Positions 16,573-25,089 of a stretch of 38,436 nucleotides of DNA are shown piece by piece. Where the stretch lies: NCBI GenBank assembly GCA_020630735.1, contig JAHDIP010000030.1:1-38436 (forward strand), read 5' to 3'. The translations under genes and the position numbers were made by a program. Numbering within the stretch: position 1 is the stretch's first letter; every line of letters begins with the position of its first letter. Below the pieces are notes generated by a model that ran no database searches, was not told where the DNA came from, and saw nothing but the letters and a program-made list of their open reading frames with translations. This DNA comes from Saprospiraceae bacterium (lineage in GTDB: Bacteria > Bacteroidota > Bacteroidia > Chitinophagales > Saprospiraceae).

Positions 16573-18048
16573 TTGTCAAAAAAGGTAATTGTAATAGGAT
16601 CTGGATTTGCTGGTTTGTCTGCAGCAACACACCTTGCACACAAAGGGTATGATGTCACCATCTTAGAAAAAAATAAGGTAGCTGGCGGTCGTGCAAGAAA
16701 GTTCGAAGTAGATGGTTATACCTTCGATATGGGCCCAAGTTGGTACTGGATGCCTGAAGTATTCGACGAGTATTTCGAATATTTTGGAAAAAAACGTTCA
16801 GACTATTATGACCTTGTGCGCTTGGACCCATCGTATTCTATCTTTTTTGGAAAAGATCAACGAATGGATGTTCCTGCTGGAGTAGATGCATTATGCGAAC
16901 TATTCGAACAGTACGAAGCAGGAAGTAGTAAAAAACTAAAACAATTCTTAGCAGAAGCTAAATATAAATACGAAGTTGGAATGAAAGAATTTGTCCGAAA
17001 ACCAGGACATTCTATCATGGAATTTGCCGACTTTAGAGTTCTTAAAAGCATGTTTCGTTTGCAGATGTTTCAGTCGATGTCTACACATGTACGAAAGCTT
17101 TTTAAGAATCGACAACTAATCGAATTATTAGAATTTCCAGTTTTATTCTTGGGTGCTACGCCTGAAAAAACACCAGCGCTCTATAGTCTGATGAACTATG
17201 CAGATATGTCGCTTGGTACTTGGTATCCGATGGGAGGTATGCACAAAATAATAGAGGGTATGATTCGATTGGCGAAAGAGCAAGGAGTAACGATAAAACT
17301 AAGTCAGGAAGTAAAAGAGATCATTGTACCAAACGGTCATGCTAAGAATGTGCGCACTCAAGACACCACCTATGAGGCAGACATTGTAGTAGGGGGAGCC
17401 GACTATCATCATATCGATCAAGTACTATTAAAACCAGAACATCGTAACTACTCCGATAAATATTGGGACAAGCGAGTAATGGCGCCTTCGTCTTTGTTGT
17501 TTTATTTGGGTGTCAATAAACGAGTTAAAAATATTCATCATCACAACCTATTCTTTGATGAAGATTTTAAGCAGCATGCAATTGATATTTACGAAACGCC
17601 GAAGTGGCCAGACAAACCATTGTTTTATGTTTGTTGCCCTTCAATTACCGACTCAAGTGTAGCACCTGAAGGCTGTGAAAATTTATTTGTCCTTATACCT
17701 CTCGCACCAGGTCTAGAAGATAATGATGCTGTTCGAGAAAAATATTACAATATCGTAATGAATCGATTAGAAGATTTGACAGGACAAGAGATTCGTAGCC
17801 ACGTGACATACAAGCGTGCATTTGCACATAGAGATTTTGTCAAAGACTATAATGCGTTTAAAGGTAATGCTTATGGTTTGGCAAATACCTTGATGCAAAC
17901 GGCATTTTTGAAACCGAAACTAAAAAGTAAGAAGGTTAAAAATCTTTACTATGCAGGCCAACTGACGACCCCTGGTCCAGGGGTGCCTCCTTCACTTATT
18001 TCGGGTGAAGTAGTCGCAGAAGAAATATATAAAAGCATTCAACCATAA
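16573..18048 (+). CDS. crtI: Phytoene desaturase
   Basis: 491 aa. FAD-binding Rossmann motif at the N-terminus (VIVIGSGFAGLSAATHLA, then VTILEKNKVAGGRA), the DGYTFDMGPSWYWMPEVFD segment of CrtI-type desaturases, and the C-terminal FAD motif YYAGQLTTPGPGVPPSLISG. Converts phytoene to lycopene by successive desaturations. The start is TTG at 16573: stop codons at 16507 and 16552 close the frame upstream without a suitable ATG, and the FAD motif begins only four residues later. First gene of a three-gene carotenoid operon; crtB follows after 29 bp. A palindrome lies just ahead of the start. Confidence 0.93.
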   Translation: MSKKVIVIGSGFAGLSAATHLAHKGYDVTILEKNKVAGGRARKFEVDGYTFDMGPSWYWMPEVFDEYFEYFGKKRSDYYDLVRLDPSYSIFFGKDQRMDVPAGVDALCELFEQYEAGSSKKLKQFLAEAKYKYEVGMKEFVRKPGHSIMEFADFRVLKSMFRLQMFQSMSTHVRKLFKNRQLIELLEFPVLFLGATPEKTPALYSLMNYADMSLGTWYPMGGMHKIIEGMIRLAKEQGVTIKLSQEVKEIIVPNGHAKNVRTQDTTYEADIVVGGADYHHIDQVLLKPEHRNYSDKYWDKRVMAPSSLLFYLGVNKRVKNIHHHNLFFDEDFKQHAIDIYETPKWPDKPLFYVCCPSITDSSVAPEGCENLFVLIPLAPGLEDNDAVREKYYNIVMNRLEDLTGQEIRSHVTYKRAFAHRDFVKDYNAFKGNAYGLANTLMQTAFLKPKLKSKKVKNLYYAGQLTTPGPGVPPSLISGEVVAEEIYKSIQP

Positions 18049-18077
18049 ACTGAAAACAATCTAAAATAGTTTAGACC

Positions 18078-18914
18078 ATGATGGAATTATACAATACTAC
18101 TTGTCAGGAATGTAGCAAACTAATTACTAACCGCTACAGTACTTCTTTTTCGATGGGCATTCGTGTGTTTGACGAAAAATTTAGAATGCCTATTTATTCG
18201 ATTTATGGTTTTGTGCGTTTTGCAGATGAAATCGTTGATACCTTTCACCAATACCCGAAAGAAGATTTATTATCCCGTTTTCGTGAAGATACTTATAAAG
18301 CAATAGAGGATCGTATTAGTCTAAATCCTGTATTGCATGCTTTCCAAGAAGTAGTTCACGAATACGATATAGAACGAGAGTTGATAGATGCATTTTTGGA
18401 TAGTATGGAAATGGATTTACATTTTCATACGTACGAAGATAAAATGTATAAGCAGTACATTTATGGTTCTGCAGAGGTAGTAGGTTTGATGTGTTTGCGC
18501 GTTTTTTGTGAAGGAGATAGAGCACGTTACCAACACCTCGAAGGGCATGCTTGTAGCTTAGGAGCTGCTTTTCAGAAAATCAACTTTTTGAGAGATATGA
18601 AGAGCGATTTTGATGATAGAGGACGTGTATATTTTCCTGGAGTCGACTATCGAAAGTTTACACAAGAAGATAAAATTCGTATTGAAAATGAAATAAAAGC
18701 AGACTTTGATGATGCCTATAAGGGAATTATACAATTACCTGATGGTGCTAAATTTGGAGTCTACTTAGCTTACGTTTATTACATTAATCTTTTCAAAAAA
18801 ATAAAAAAGGCACCAGTAGAACGAGTGAAGGAAGAACGTATTAGAGTGAATGATGGAAAGAAAGTTTATCTTTTATTTAGTACAGCTTTCAAAAATAGTT
18901 TTAACTTGTTGTAA
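18078..18914 (+). CDS. crtB: Phytoene synthase
   Basis: 278 aa, squalene/phytoene synthase family. The first Mg-binding aspartate motif is ADEIVD in YGFVRFADEIVDTF (about 45-58), the second is NFLRDMKSDFDDRGRVYFP (about 170-190). It condenses two geranylgeranyl diphosphates to phytoene, the first step of C40 carotenoid synthesis. Length and both motifs are normal. It sits 29 bp after crtI and 12 bp before the lycopene cyclase gene. Two adjacent ATG codons (18078 and 18081) are possible starts. Confidence 0.92.
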   Translation: MMELYNTTCQECSKLITNRYSTSFSMGIRVFDEKFRMPIYSIYGFVRFADEIVDTFHQYPKEDLLSRFREDTYKAIEDRISLNPVLHAFQEVVHEYDIERELIDAFLDSMEMDLHFHTYEDKMYKQYIYGSAEVVGLMCLRVFCEGDRARYQHLEGHACSLGAAFQKINFLRDMKSDFDDRGRVYFPGVDYRKFTQEDKIRIENEIKADFDDAYKGIIQLPDGAKFGVYLAYVYYINLFKKIKKAPVERVKEERIRVNDGKKVYLLFSTAFKNSFNLL

Positions 18915-18926
18915 AATATTTTTTTA

Positions 18927-19760
18927 ATGAAAAGGACATGGGTGCTATTGTTTTTGCCTCTAGTATTAGTCGCAATACTATGGGGAACAGATAATGTACT
19001 TCAAAATAATTTATCTTATTCAGTAGATCAACTTGCGGTGTTTTCTTTTTTGGAAACACCGTATTTGTATTTATACCTACACATTTTTACCGTTATTCCT
19101 GTTTTTTTTTTAAGCTTCGATAAAAAAGTTCATTACTATAAAAAATGGAAATTTTTATTTCCTGCAATTTTTATAGTTGGAGTAGTATTTATTTTGTGGG
19201 ATGTTTTTTTTACAGCAGTAGGGGTCTGGGGATTTAATCATGACTACTTAGCTTTCGATTCTATATTGGGATTGCCACCAGAAGAATGGCTGTTTTTTAT
19301 CACTGTTCCTTTTGCTACAGTATTTATCTATGAATGTTTGAAGTGCTATATAACAAAGCCTTTGTTGGTAAGTGTTGATAAAATGTTGACAATTGCATTA
19401 GTCATTCTGTTTTTGGTTGTAGGATTTACATCTTGGGGACGACTTTATACTTGCACGACTTTTCTTTTGACGGGCTTCTTTCTGTTATTCCATTTTTTTA
19501 CGATTAAAGAAACGTATCGTGGGCATTTTTATATAGCGTACCTAATTAGTTGGTTGCCATTTTTATTGGTCAATGGTGTATTGACAGGAGGCTTTACAGA
19601 AGCGCCAATTGTCGTTTATAATCCTGAAGAATATCTAGGTATTCGAATTGTGTCTGTACCTTTAGACGATTCAGTATATTCTTTTTTATTATTGTTGGCA
19701 AATATCAGTATTTATGAATACCTAAAATCTACTAATAGCCGCCATCTTCAAAATCAATAA
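18927..19760 (+). CDS. Lycopene cyclase, fused CrtYc-CrtYd membrane type
   Basis: 277 aa, polytopic membrane protein. The first cyclase-domain repeat carries FFLSFDKKVHYYKKWKFLFP, WDVFFTAVGVWGFNHDYL and the PPEEWLFFITVPF motif; the second carries FLLTGFFLLF, GHFYIAYLISWLPFLLVNGVLTG, LGIRIVSVPLDDSVYSF and ends with YEYLK. This is the heterodimeric-type cyclase fused in one chain, as in other Bacteroidota; it should make beta-carotene from lycopene. About 40 residues with an additional hydrophobic segment precede the usual N-terminus (which would begin near ETPYLYLYLHIF), with no internal ATG at that place. The last 29 bp overlap the 3' end of the convergent AsmA-like gene. No downstream hydroxylase or ketolase is in the window. 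Confidence 0.9.
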   Translation: MKRTWVLLFLPLVLVAILWGTDNVLQNNLSYSVDQLAVFSFLETPYLYLYLHIFTVIPVFFLSFDKKVHYYKKWKFLFPAIFIVGVVFILWDVFFTAVGVWGFNHDYLAFDSILGLPPEEWLFFITVPFATVFIYECLKCYITKPLLVSVDKMLTIALVILFLVVGFTSWGRLYTCTTFLLTGFFLLFHFFTIKETYRGHFYIAYLISWLPFLLVNGVLTGGFTEAPIVVYNPEEYLGIRIVSVPLDDSVYSFLLLLANISIYEYLKSTNSRHLQNQ

Positions 19761-22464
19761 ATTCTTCTTCGCCATCATAGTCTTCTTCAGGAATATCTGC
19801 TTGGATAATTTCTTCTTGAGCAGTATTTGTTTTTGCAGCTTGTTTTTTAGGAGTTGTTTCTTCTTCCTCTTCATCATCCCAACCTTCAATAAAGTCTGCA
19901 TCGTCTGACCCATCCGAATCGTCAAATTCTGGGATGCCGTTATTATCTAACCATTCTTTAGGTTCGTTGACTGTAGCTACAGAACCAAATTCTTTTTTCA
20001 GTATTGCTCGTATTTCTCGGCGGTGGTGATCGCTTCGAGCAAATCGTTTTTTGACACCTCTTCTATCGGACTCCATTTTGTATTTATCAACTGTACCAAA
20101 AACGTGATAATAAATATTGAACCAACCTTTTTTCTTTGCTTTTTGAGCCCCCTTACCTGCGTCGTACTTTTTGAACTTATTAAAAATTACCTGAGCAGCA
20201 TTCACTTTTACATTATAATCCATCTTGTAATCAAAAGACTGCTGACCACTGACCGTTAGATTAAGCGCATTACTTTGAATAAACATGGCTGGTAAGTAGA
20301 GTGTCTGTTTTTTTATTTCAAAGACATTATAGAGATGTTGAAATTTGATATGGCGAAGGTCTCTAATTTTGATGTAGTCTGAAAAGTCGTAGAGCATTTC
20401 GTAGCGAACCAACTCTCCATCTTTGATACCTACATCACCCAAAACATTTAGCTTGTCCATTAAAAAATTGCCTTCTTCATCCCAGTATGCTTTTACTAAG
20501 AATTTGGTGTCTAGTTTTCCTTTAATGTGTTTATCTTGAAGGAGTTCTTGTCCGAAATTTTCATTTTGACGGAAAAACTCTTTTACATCTATTTGGTCAC
20601 CTTCTATTTTTGTTCTTAAGTAAGGACGATCTTTAAAGAAGACCTTTCCATCCATCGAAATTTCGCCTTTCATAGCCATAGCACCGCCTTTCATCTTCAA
20701 TTCATTATTATCAAATTCAAAAATGGCAGAAAGACTAGTTCCATTAATTTTATTGTAATTAAATTCTTCAATATTGGTTCTAAAAGTACCTTTCAAGAAA
20801 TTGGTAAAGCGTTCTCTACTTTGTGTTTGAGCTACCTTAAGAGAGTCCATGACTTCCTCTTCTACATCACCTTCTTCAATTTGGATATCCGAAATAGCGA
20901 CTAAACGGTCAATATCTAATTCCTTGCCTGTTAGAGTTGCATTAAACTTTAATTCTGCTTTTTTACTATTTAGAGAATCGGCAAAAAGGACAGGGAGTAC
21001 ATTGAGAAAAGTACCATTAAGTTTGAGGTCATTACCTGCTCCTTCAAGTTCTACATCTTTTACAACCAAACTATTACCCATTAATTTAAACATTCCTTTG
21101 TCAAGGGTAAGTCGTTCTTTATTAATTTTTAACTCAGCATCGTCAAACTCAATGATTCCTGAAGTTTGCACTCGATCTATTCGGCTTGTACTGAGCATAT
21201 CCTCATAGCGACCTTTGAGACGCAAGTTCTTAATTTCTATCTCACCATCGCCATCCGTAATAGATGGGCTATTAAATAAACCATACATAGAACCAAGGGG
21301 CAAAACGCCATCTAAAACAAAATCAATTTTAGGATCATCTAAGTCAGAAACACGCAACTTAGATTCGATTAGTTCCCTATTAAAATAACCTTTGAAATCA
21401 GAAATATCAAATATTGTACTTTTATTAGACGGATTTTCTCCATTCGTAAAGCGAGCGGTGAATTCAACATCTTTTAAAGCATTAGCTAGCTTGTCGCTAC
21501 TAATGTAGCCATCTGTTAAACTTAGTTTAGCATTTATTGCCGGACTTTCTTTTTCATTCAATCGACCATTTACTGTTCCATTACATACAAATCGACCTCT
21601 ACTATTTATTTCACCAAAATAAGAGAGATATTCTTCAGGTAGCAATTGCACCATACTTTCAACACTACCCTCTTTACTTGTTAGTATAAGATCGAAGTCG
21701 GTATAGTTACTTTTTGATTGTACTAGTCCGCCTACTTTAAAAACATTTGATTCTATTCCTAGATTGACGTCTTCGAATTCATAGGTCCCTTCTGTAAAGT
21801 CAACATTTATTTTAGCATCATAATCAATATCTTTTCCTACGAAGTAACGACCATCCGAAAGTTCGACAAAATCTGTTTTTATATTTGCAAAACTAGTGAG
21901 AGAAAAATCATCATTAGAAAACTCTCCAGAGTTTAAACCTTCGTTGATGAGCATACTCATTTCTTGTTTTGATCGCTCATCTTTATAGCGAAGTCGAACA
22001 TTTTTGAAACGAGCTTCTTCAAGTGAAATGGCAAAATCACTGCTTTCGCTGCTTGTTGTTTCTTCTTCTTCTAAAAGAATATTATAGTTTCCCTTTCCGT
22101 TCTTATCAATATTTATATATAACGCTCCATTTTCAATGACCACTGACCGTACCTTTATACTAGACCCAAAAAGACTTAGGAGCCCAAATCGAAAAGAAAC
22201 GTTATCGGCTCGTAGCAATGTATCTGTACTAGAATCCTCAAGCACTATTTGGCGGAGATTAACGGATGCATTTGGAAAACCCGAGAGGAGAGATAGGTCA
22301 AAATCACTTATCTTCAATTCTGATTTCAACTGTTTATTGATTTCTGTAAGGAGGCGATTACCTATTTGTTGCTCAAAAAAGGCAGCAATAATGACTAGTG
22401 TCAATATGATAACCAAAAAGAAAATTCCAAAGCCAATTGCAAGTTTTTTGCGAAATCCTTTCAT
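19732..22464 (-). CDS. AsmA-like large envelope protein
   Basis: 910 aa. One N-terminal membrane anchor (about 8-30, GFGIFFLVIILTLVIIAAFF) is followed by the AsmA-family opening: LKISDFDLSLLSGFPNASVNLRQIVLEDS and VSFRFGLLSLFGSSIKVRSVVIENG. The rest is beta-strand-rich repeats expected to lie in the periplasm. AsmA-like proteins form long grooves thought to carry phospholipids between membranes or affect outer-membrane assembly. The C-terminal 100 residues are strongly acidic and probably disordered, ending FIDFEDGGY. The gene faces the carotenoid operon and overlaps the cyclase gene by 29 bp at the 3' ends. Confidence 0.85.
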   Translation of the reverse strand: MKGFRKKLAIGFGIFFLVIILTLVIIAAFFEQQIGNRLLTEINKQLKSELKISDFDLSLLSGFPNASVNLRQIVLEDSSTDTLLRADNVSFRFGLLSLFGSSIKVRSVVIENGALYINIDKNGKGNYNILLEEEETTSSESSDFAISLEEARFKNVRLRYKDERSKQEMSMLINEGLNSGEFSNDDFSLTSFANIKTDFVELSDGRYFVGKDIDYDAKINVDFTEGTYEFEDVNLGIESNVFKVGGLVQSKSNYTDFDLILTSKEGSVESMVQLLPEEYLSYFGEINSRGRFVCNGTVNGRLNEKESPAINAKLSLTDGYISSDKLANALKDVEFTARFTNGENPSNKSTIFDISDFKGYFNRELIESKLRVSDLDDPKIDFVLDGVLPLGSMYGLFNSPSITDGDGEIEIKNLRLKGRYEDMLSTSRIDRVQTSGIIEFDDAELKINKERLTLDKGMFKLMGNSLVVKDVELEGAGNDLKLNGTFLNVLPVLFADSLNSKKAELKFNATLTGKELDIDRLVAISDIQIEEGDVEEEVMDSLKVAQTQSRERFTNFLKGTFRTNIEEFNYNKINGTSLSAIFEFDNNELKMKGGAMAMKGEISMDGKVFFKDRPYLRTKIEGDQIDVKEFFRQNENFGQELLQDKHIKGKLDTKFLVKAYWDEEGNFLMDKLNVLGDVGIKDGELVRYEMLYDFSDYIKIRDLRHIKFQHLYNVFEIKKQTLYLPAMFIQSNALNLTVSGQQSFDYKMDYNVKVNAAQVIFNKFKKYDAGKGAQKAKKKGWFNIYYHVFGTVDKYKMESDRRGVKKRFARSDHHRREIRAILKKEFGSVATVNEPKEWLDNNGIPEFDDSDGSDDADFIEGWDDEEEEETTPKKQAAKTNTAQEEIIQADIPEEDYDGEEEFIDFEDGGY

Positions 22465-22651
22465 TGTATATCTTTAACGTTAAAATGATTTTATAGATTC
22501 AGTGATTGATTTGAAATTCAAAACAACCGCATTGATAAGAATATATTCGACAAAACTATGGGCGAATAGGACTTACAATATATTAAGATTAAAATTAATA
22601 ATATAACGAAAATAAAAGTTGAATTATTTTTAGAATTATTTTAAAAAAGAC

Positions 22652-22682
22652 TTGCATTCTATTCCAAGGTGTTATATATTTG
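22652..22682 (+). promoter_or_regulatory. Promoter of tRNA-Val
   Basis: TTG at 22652-22654, a 20-bp spacer and TATATTTG at 22675-22682 match the Bacteroidota -33/-7 promoter (TTG ... TAnnTTTG). The tRNA begins 15 bp after the -7 element, as expected for a start close to the mature 5' end. Confidence 0.75.
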
Positions 22683-22697
22683 CATTCGCTTTTATAG

Positions 22698-22775
22698 GGG
22701 CGGCTAGCTCAGTTGGTTCAGAGCACCTGGTTTACACCCAGGGGGTCAGGAGTTCGAATCTCTTGCCGCCCACCA
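22698..22775 (+). tRNA. tRNA-Val (anticodon UAC)
   Basis: 78 nt. The acceptor stem GGGCGGC pairs with GCCGCCC, followed by A and an encoded CCA. The D arm is GCTC...GAGC, the anticodon stem CCTGG/CCAGG encloses the loop TTTACAC with anticodon TAC, and the T arm contains GTTCGAATC. The anticodon reads GUA and related valine codons. It stands alone between a promoter and a terminator. Confidence 0.97.
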
Positions 22776-22776
22776 A

Positions 22777-22810
22777 AAAAAGAGACTATCATAATTGATG
22801 GTCTCTTTTT
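22777..22810 (+). terminator. tRNA-Val terminator
   Basis: Arms 22777-22790 and 22797-22810 form a 14-bp stem (one G-U pair) with a 6-nt loop and a T-run, starting directly after the CCA end of the tRNA. Confidence 0.88.
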
Positions 22811-22854
22811 ATTTGTAAATATGAAAGATTTAGTATCTTCTAAGTTTAAAATAT

Positions 22855-22919
22855 TACACTAATAGACATAAAAAAAGCCTACCGATAATTCAGTAGGCTT
22901 TTTTATGTCTATTAGTGTA
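22855..22919 (-). terminator. Very long hairpin after tonB
   Basis: Arms 22855-22882 and 22893-22919 pair over 27 bp with a single bulged A and a 10-nt loop. The A/T run lies inside the stem. The stem begins one base after the tonB stop codon on the minus strand. It works as a bidirectional terminator between the tRNA and tonB, but it is much longer than termination requires. Confidence 0.75.
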
Positions 22920-22920
22920 T

Positions 22921-23859
22921 TTATCCTTCCAAACGGAATTTTACAGGTAAGTTGAAATAAACCTTTACAGGCTTTCCTCTTTGCTTACCAGGAGTCCACT
23001 TTTGTGGCATATTGTTCATCATTTGTACAATACGAAGTGCTTCTTTACCACACTGTGCACCAATATCTCGCACAATTTGAGGTTCTTCAACACTACCGTC
23101 TTTGCCCACAACGAATCGAATTACCACGGTACCTTCTACACCATTTTCACGTGCGATAGCAGGATACTTGATATTCTTATAGATAAATTCAAGCATTTTC
23201 TTAGTTGCACATTGTTTTTTAGCAGCATCATCGCCAGGTTCGTTTTCACAACCAGGGAAACGAGGCATTTGCTCCACAACTTTGAAAATTTCTTCCACTT
23301 CTGGTTCTGGTGGTGGTGGTGGTGGCGGAGGCGGTGGTGGTGGTGCTTCAGGTTCTGGCTCAGGTTCTGGCTCAGGAGCTTCCACAACATCTTCTTCTTC
23401 GACCGATTGATCGACAAATTCTACTTCTTCTTCCTCTTCAATTTCCTCTTCAGGAACTTCCTCAATAGCTGGAGGAGGTGGCGGCGGAGGAGGAGGAGGT
23501 GGTTCTGCAGTACGAGGTGGCTCGATTTCAATGTCTTCCTCAAACTCCATAGCATCATCAGGGATGACAACTACAGGATCGTAGCTTGTCCAGCTAAAAG
23601 CAAGGACAGTAAGACCAACAGCCACTGCTAAACCTGCATTCAGGAACGTTCCACTTAGCCCAAACACATCAGCTTCGGGATATTTGCTACGTCCTGTGAT
23701 TAAAGATTTTGTAGGTTTGCCGTTGTGCTTTGAGGTAAGGGTGCTATTTTTAGATAGGTTTGATAATCGCCCACGCATAGCAATGATAAACATTACTATA
23801 AGTGCAACTATCCCCAGCATCGTAGCTACCAACGGTAAACCTGGAATCGCAATATCCAT
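22921..23859 (-). CDS. tonB: TonB-family energy transducer with extra N-terminal membrane segment
   Basis: 312 aa. Membrane segments at about 8-28 and 70-90; the second (FLNAGLAVAVGLTVLAFSW) is the normal TonB anchor. A basic loop (29-60) lies between them. The periplasmic spacer has two long proline runs separated by Glu-rich stretches and a PE repeat. The C-terminal TonB domain (about 190-312) has KVVEQMPRFPGCE, YPAIARENGVEGTVVIRFVVGKDGSV and ends YFNLPVKFRLEG. It transmits proton-motive force, via ExbB/ExbD, to outer-membrane receptors. No exbBD genes are in the window. The start at 23859 lies one base from the vanZ-like stop, so the two are probably cotranscribed. A start at Met28 would lose the first segment. 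Confidence 0.88.
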   Translation of the reverse strand: MDIAIPGLPLVATMLGIVALIVMFIIAMRGRLSNLSKNSTLTSKHNGKPTKSLITGRSKYPEADVFGLSGTFLNAGLAVAVGLTVLAFSWTSYDPVVVIPDDAMEFEEDIEIEPPRTAEPPPPPPPPPPPAIEEVPEEEIEEEEEVEFVDQSVEEEDVVEAPEPEPEPEPEAPPPPPPPPPPPPEPEVEEIFKVVEQMPRFPGCENEPGDDAAKKQCATKKMLEFIYKNIKYPAIARENGVEGTVVIRFVVGKDGSVEEPQIVRDIGAQCGKEALRIVQMMNNMPQKWTPGKQRGKPVKVYFNLPVKFRLEG

Positions 23860-23860
23860 A

Positions 23861-24235
23861 TCATCTAGGTTTTAGTGTATAATTAAATAATTTCCATCCT
23901 AAGAAGGAACCAATAATATTAGCAATAATATCATAAATTTCAAAATATCTATGCGGAAAAAAGCCATATTGCATTAATTCCATTAAGATACCATAAAAAA
24001 TACTGATTCCAAGTGCTATCACAACTATTGTTTGTGACAGGTTTTGATTTTTGTTAAGAAAGCCTCTTAGCAGCAAAAAAGTAAGTATGCCATATACAGT
24101 AAGATGACCTACTTTATCTGGTGAAAATAAATCCCACCAAGACTCTGGCAGATTTACTCCTGGTCCAATTGACAATATTAAAATGACAATACTCCAGATA
24201 AATGCTGGTAGAAAAGACAGCAAAGTGTGCTTCAC
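23861..24235 (-). CDS. VanZ-like membrane protein
   Basis: 124 aa with about four membrane segments (near 5-22, 42-60, 70-92, 100-118). PDKVGHLTVYGILTFLL and the FPHRYFEIYDIIANIIGSFLG segment are typical of the VanZ-like family, whose role is mostly unknown. Starts with GTG at 24235. It lies 75 bp downstream of gcvH, a neighbourhood I recall as common in Bacteroidota, and abuts tonB. Confidence 0.85.
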   Translation of the reverse strand: MKHTLLSFLPAFIWSIVILILSIGPGVNLPESWWDLFSPDKVGHLTVYGILTFLLLRGFLNKNQNLSQTIVVIALGISIFYGILMELMQYGFFPHRYFEIYDIIANIIGSFLGWKLFNYTLKPR

Positions 24236-24310
24236 AAGCTTTCTTATATTATATTAGATGCAGTAAAAAATGATTTTGGTGTGAAGGAGTTAATTTTTTC
24301 TAAAAAAAAA

Positions 24311-24700
24311 TTAACTTACAAGTTTTGTATAGGCTTCAGCGTCCATAAGATCATTTAATTCTTCAAGGTTTGTTAGTTCAATTTTGACGATCCATCCTTT
24401 ATCGTAGGGATCTTCATTGATAATAGCAGGGTTATCTCCTTCTGCTTCATTTAGTTCAGGATTAAACTCTAGTATTTTTCCAGAAACAGGCATAAATAAT
24501 TCAGAAGTTGTCTTTACAGCCTCTACTGTTCCGAAAACAGCTTCTTTTTCAAGCGTTTCACCTACCGTTTCTACTTCAATATAGACTAATTCGCCAAGTT
24601 CACTTTGTGCAAAGTCCGTAATACCTATATAAGCAGTATTTCCGTCTATTTTTAGCCATTCATGCTCTTTTGTATATTTTAAACCTGCAGGAAATTCCAT
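24311..24700 (-). CDS. gcvH: Glycine cleavage system H protein
   Basis: 129 aa. Opens with [27 protein letters not shown] and carries the lipoylation site Lys63 in [18 protein letters not shown]. The C-terminus [13 protein letters not shown] is also typical. The lipoyl arm shuttles the aminomethyl group between the P, T and L proteins of glycine cleavage; those partners are elsewhere. Normal length. Start is the ATG at 24700. Confidence 0.96.
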   Translation of the reverse strand: MEFPAGLKYTKEHEWLKIDGNTAYIGITDFAQSELGELVYIEVETVGETLEKEAVFGTVEAVKTTSELFMPVSGKILEFNPELNEAEGDNPAIINEDPYDKGWIVKIELTNLEELNDLMDAEAYTKLVS

Positions 24701-24921
24701 AATACAATTGTTGATTTAATGTATAAAAATTGAAGTCGCTTAAGAATGACTATTATGATTATAAAAGTGATCAAAAGACTTTTTAAGAAGTCAGTAAGCA
24801 TTTTTAAACAACGTTATTACTCAGCTACAGATTTTATAAATCTAAGCAGCCCAAAAATAAATTAATTTTTAGAGCTTTTATACTAGATCGTCAATAAATT
24901 GGTGAGAGATGGAAAGAAAAC

Positions 24922-25026
24922 TATACCTACTGGTATTCAGTTTAAGGATTATTATTAATAGCGATTGTTTGATTCTCAGTAACTTCAATCGTTTGGTAAT
25001 ACTAAAACCACTTTGGTTTCAGTATA
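24922..25026 (+). repeat. Intergenic repeat, copy D (forward)
   Basis: 105 bp, TATACCTACTGGTATTCAG at the 5' end, CTTTGGTTTCAGTATA at the 3' end. Contains the 5' hairpin ATACC-TACT-GGTAT and the 3' hairpin AAACCA-CTT-TGGTTT. Repeat positions 19-33 pair with 73-87 at 13 of 15 places. It lies 9 bp from the citrate synthase terminator. The rest of the 389-bp gap to gcvH contains no gene. Confidence 0.9.
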
Positions 25027-25035
25027 GAAAGGATA

Positions 25036-25070
25036 AAAAAAGCTAATCTGAATAACAGATTAGCTTTTTT
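25036..25070 (-). terminator. Citrate synthase terminator
   Basis: Arms 25036-25050 and 25056-25070 (AAAAAAGCTAATCTG and its complement) form a perfect 15-bp stem with a 5-nt loop and A/T runs on both sides, 20 bp after the stop codon of the minus-strand citrate synthase gene. Confidence 0.88.
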
Positions 25071-25089
25071 ATTTTTAGAGAAGTGTCAA

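Noticed and set aside
22981-23631. Plus-strand frame of 216 codons rich in Trp, Arg and Phe
   Set aside because: It is the antisense of the proline- and glutamate-rich TonB spacer; the composition is an artefact of that low-complexity coding sequence.
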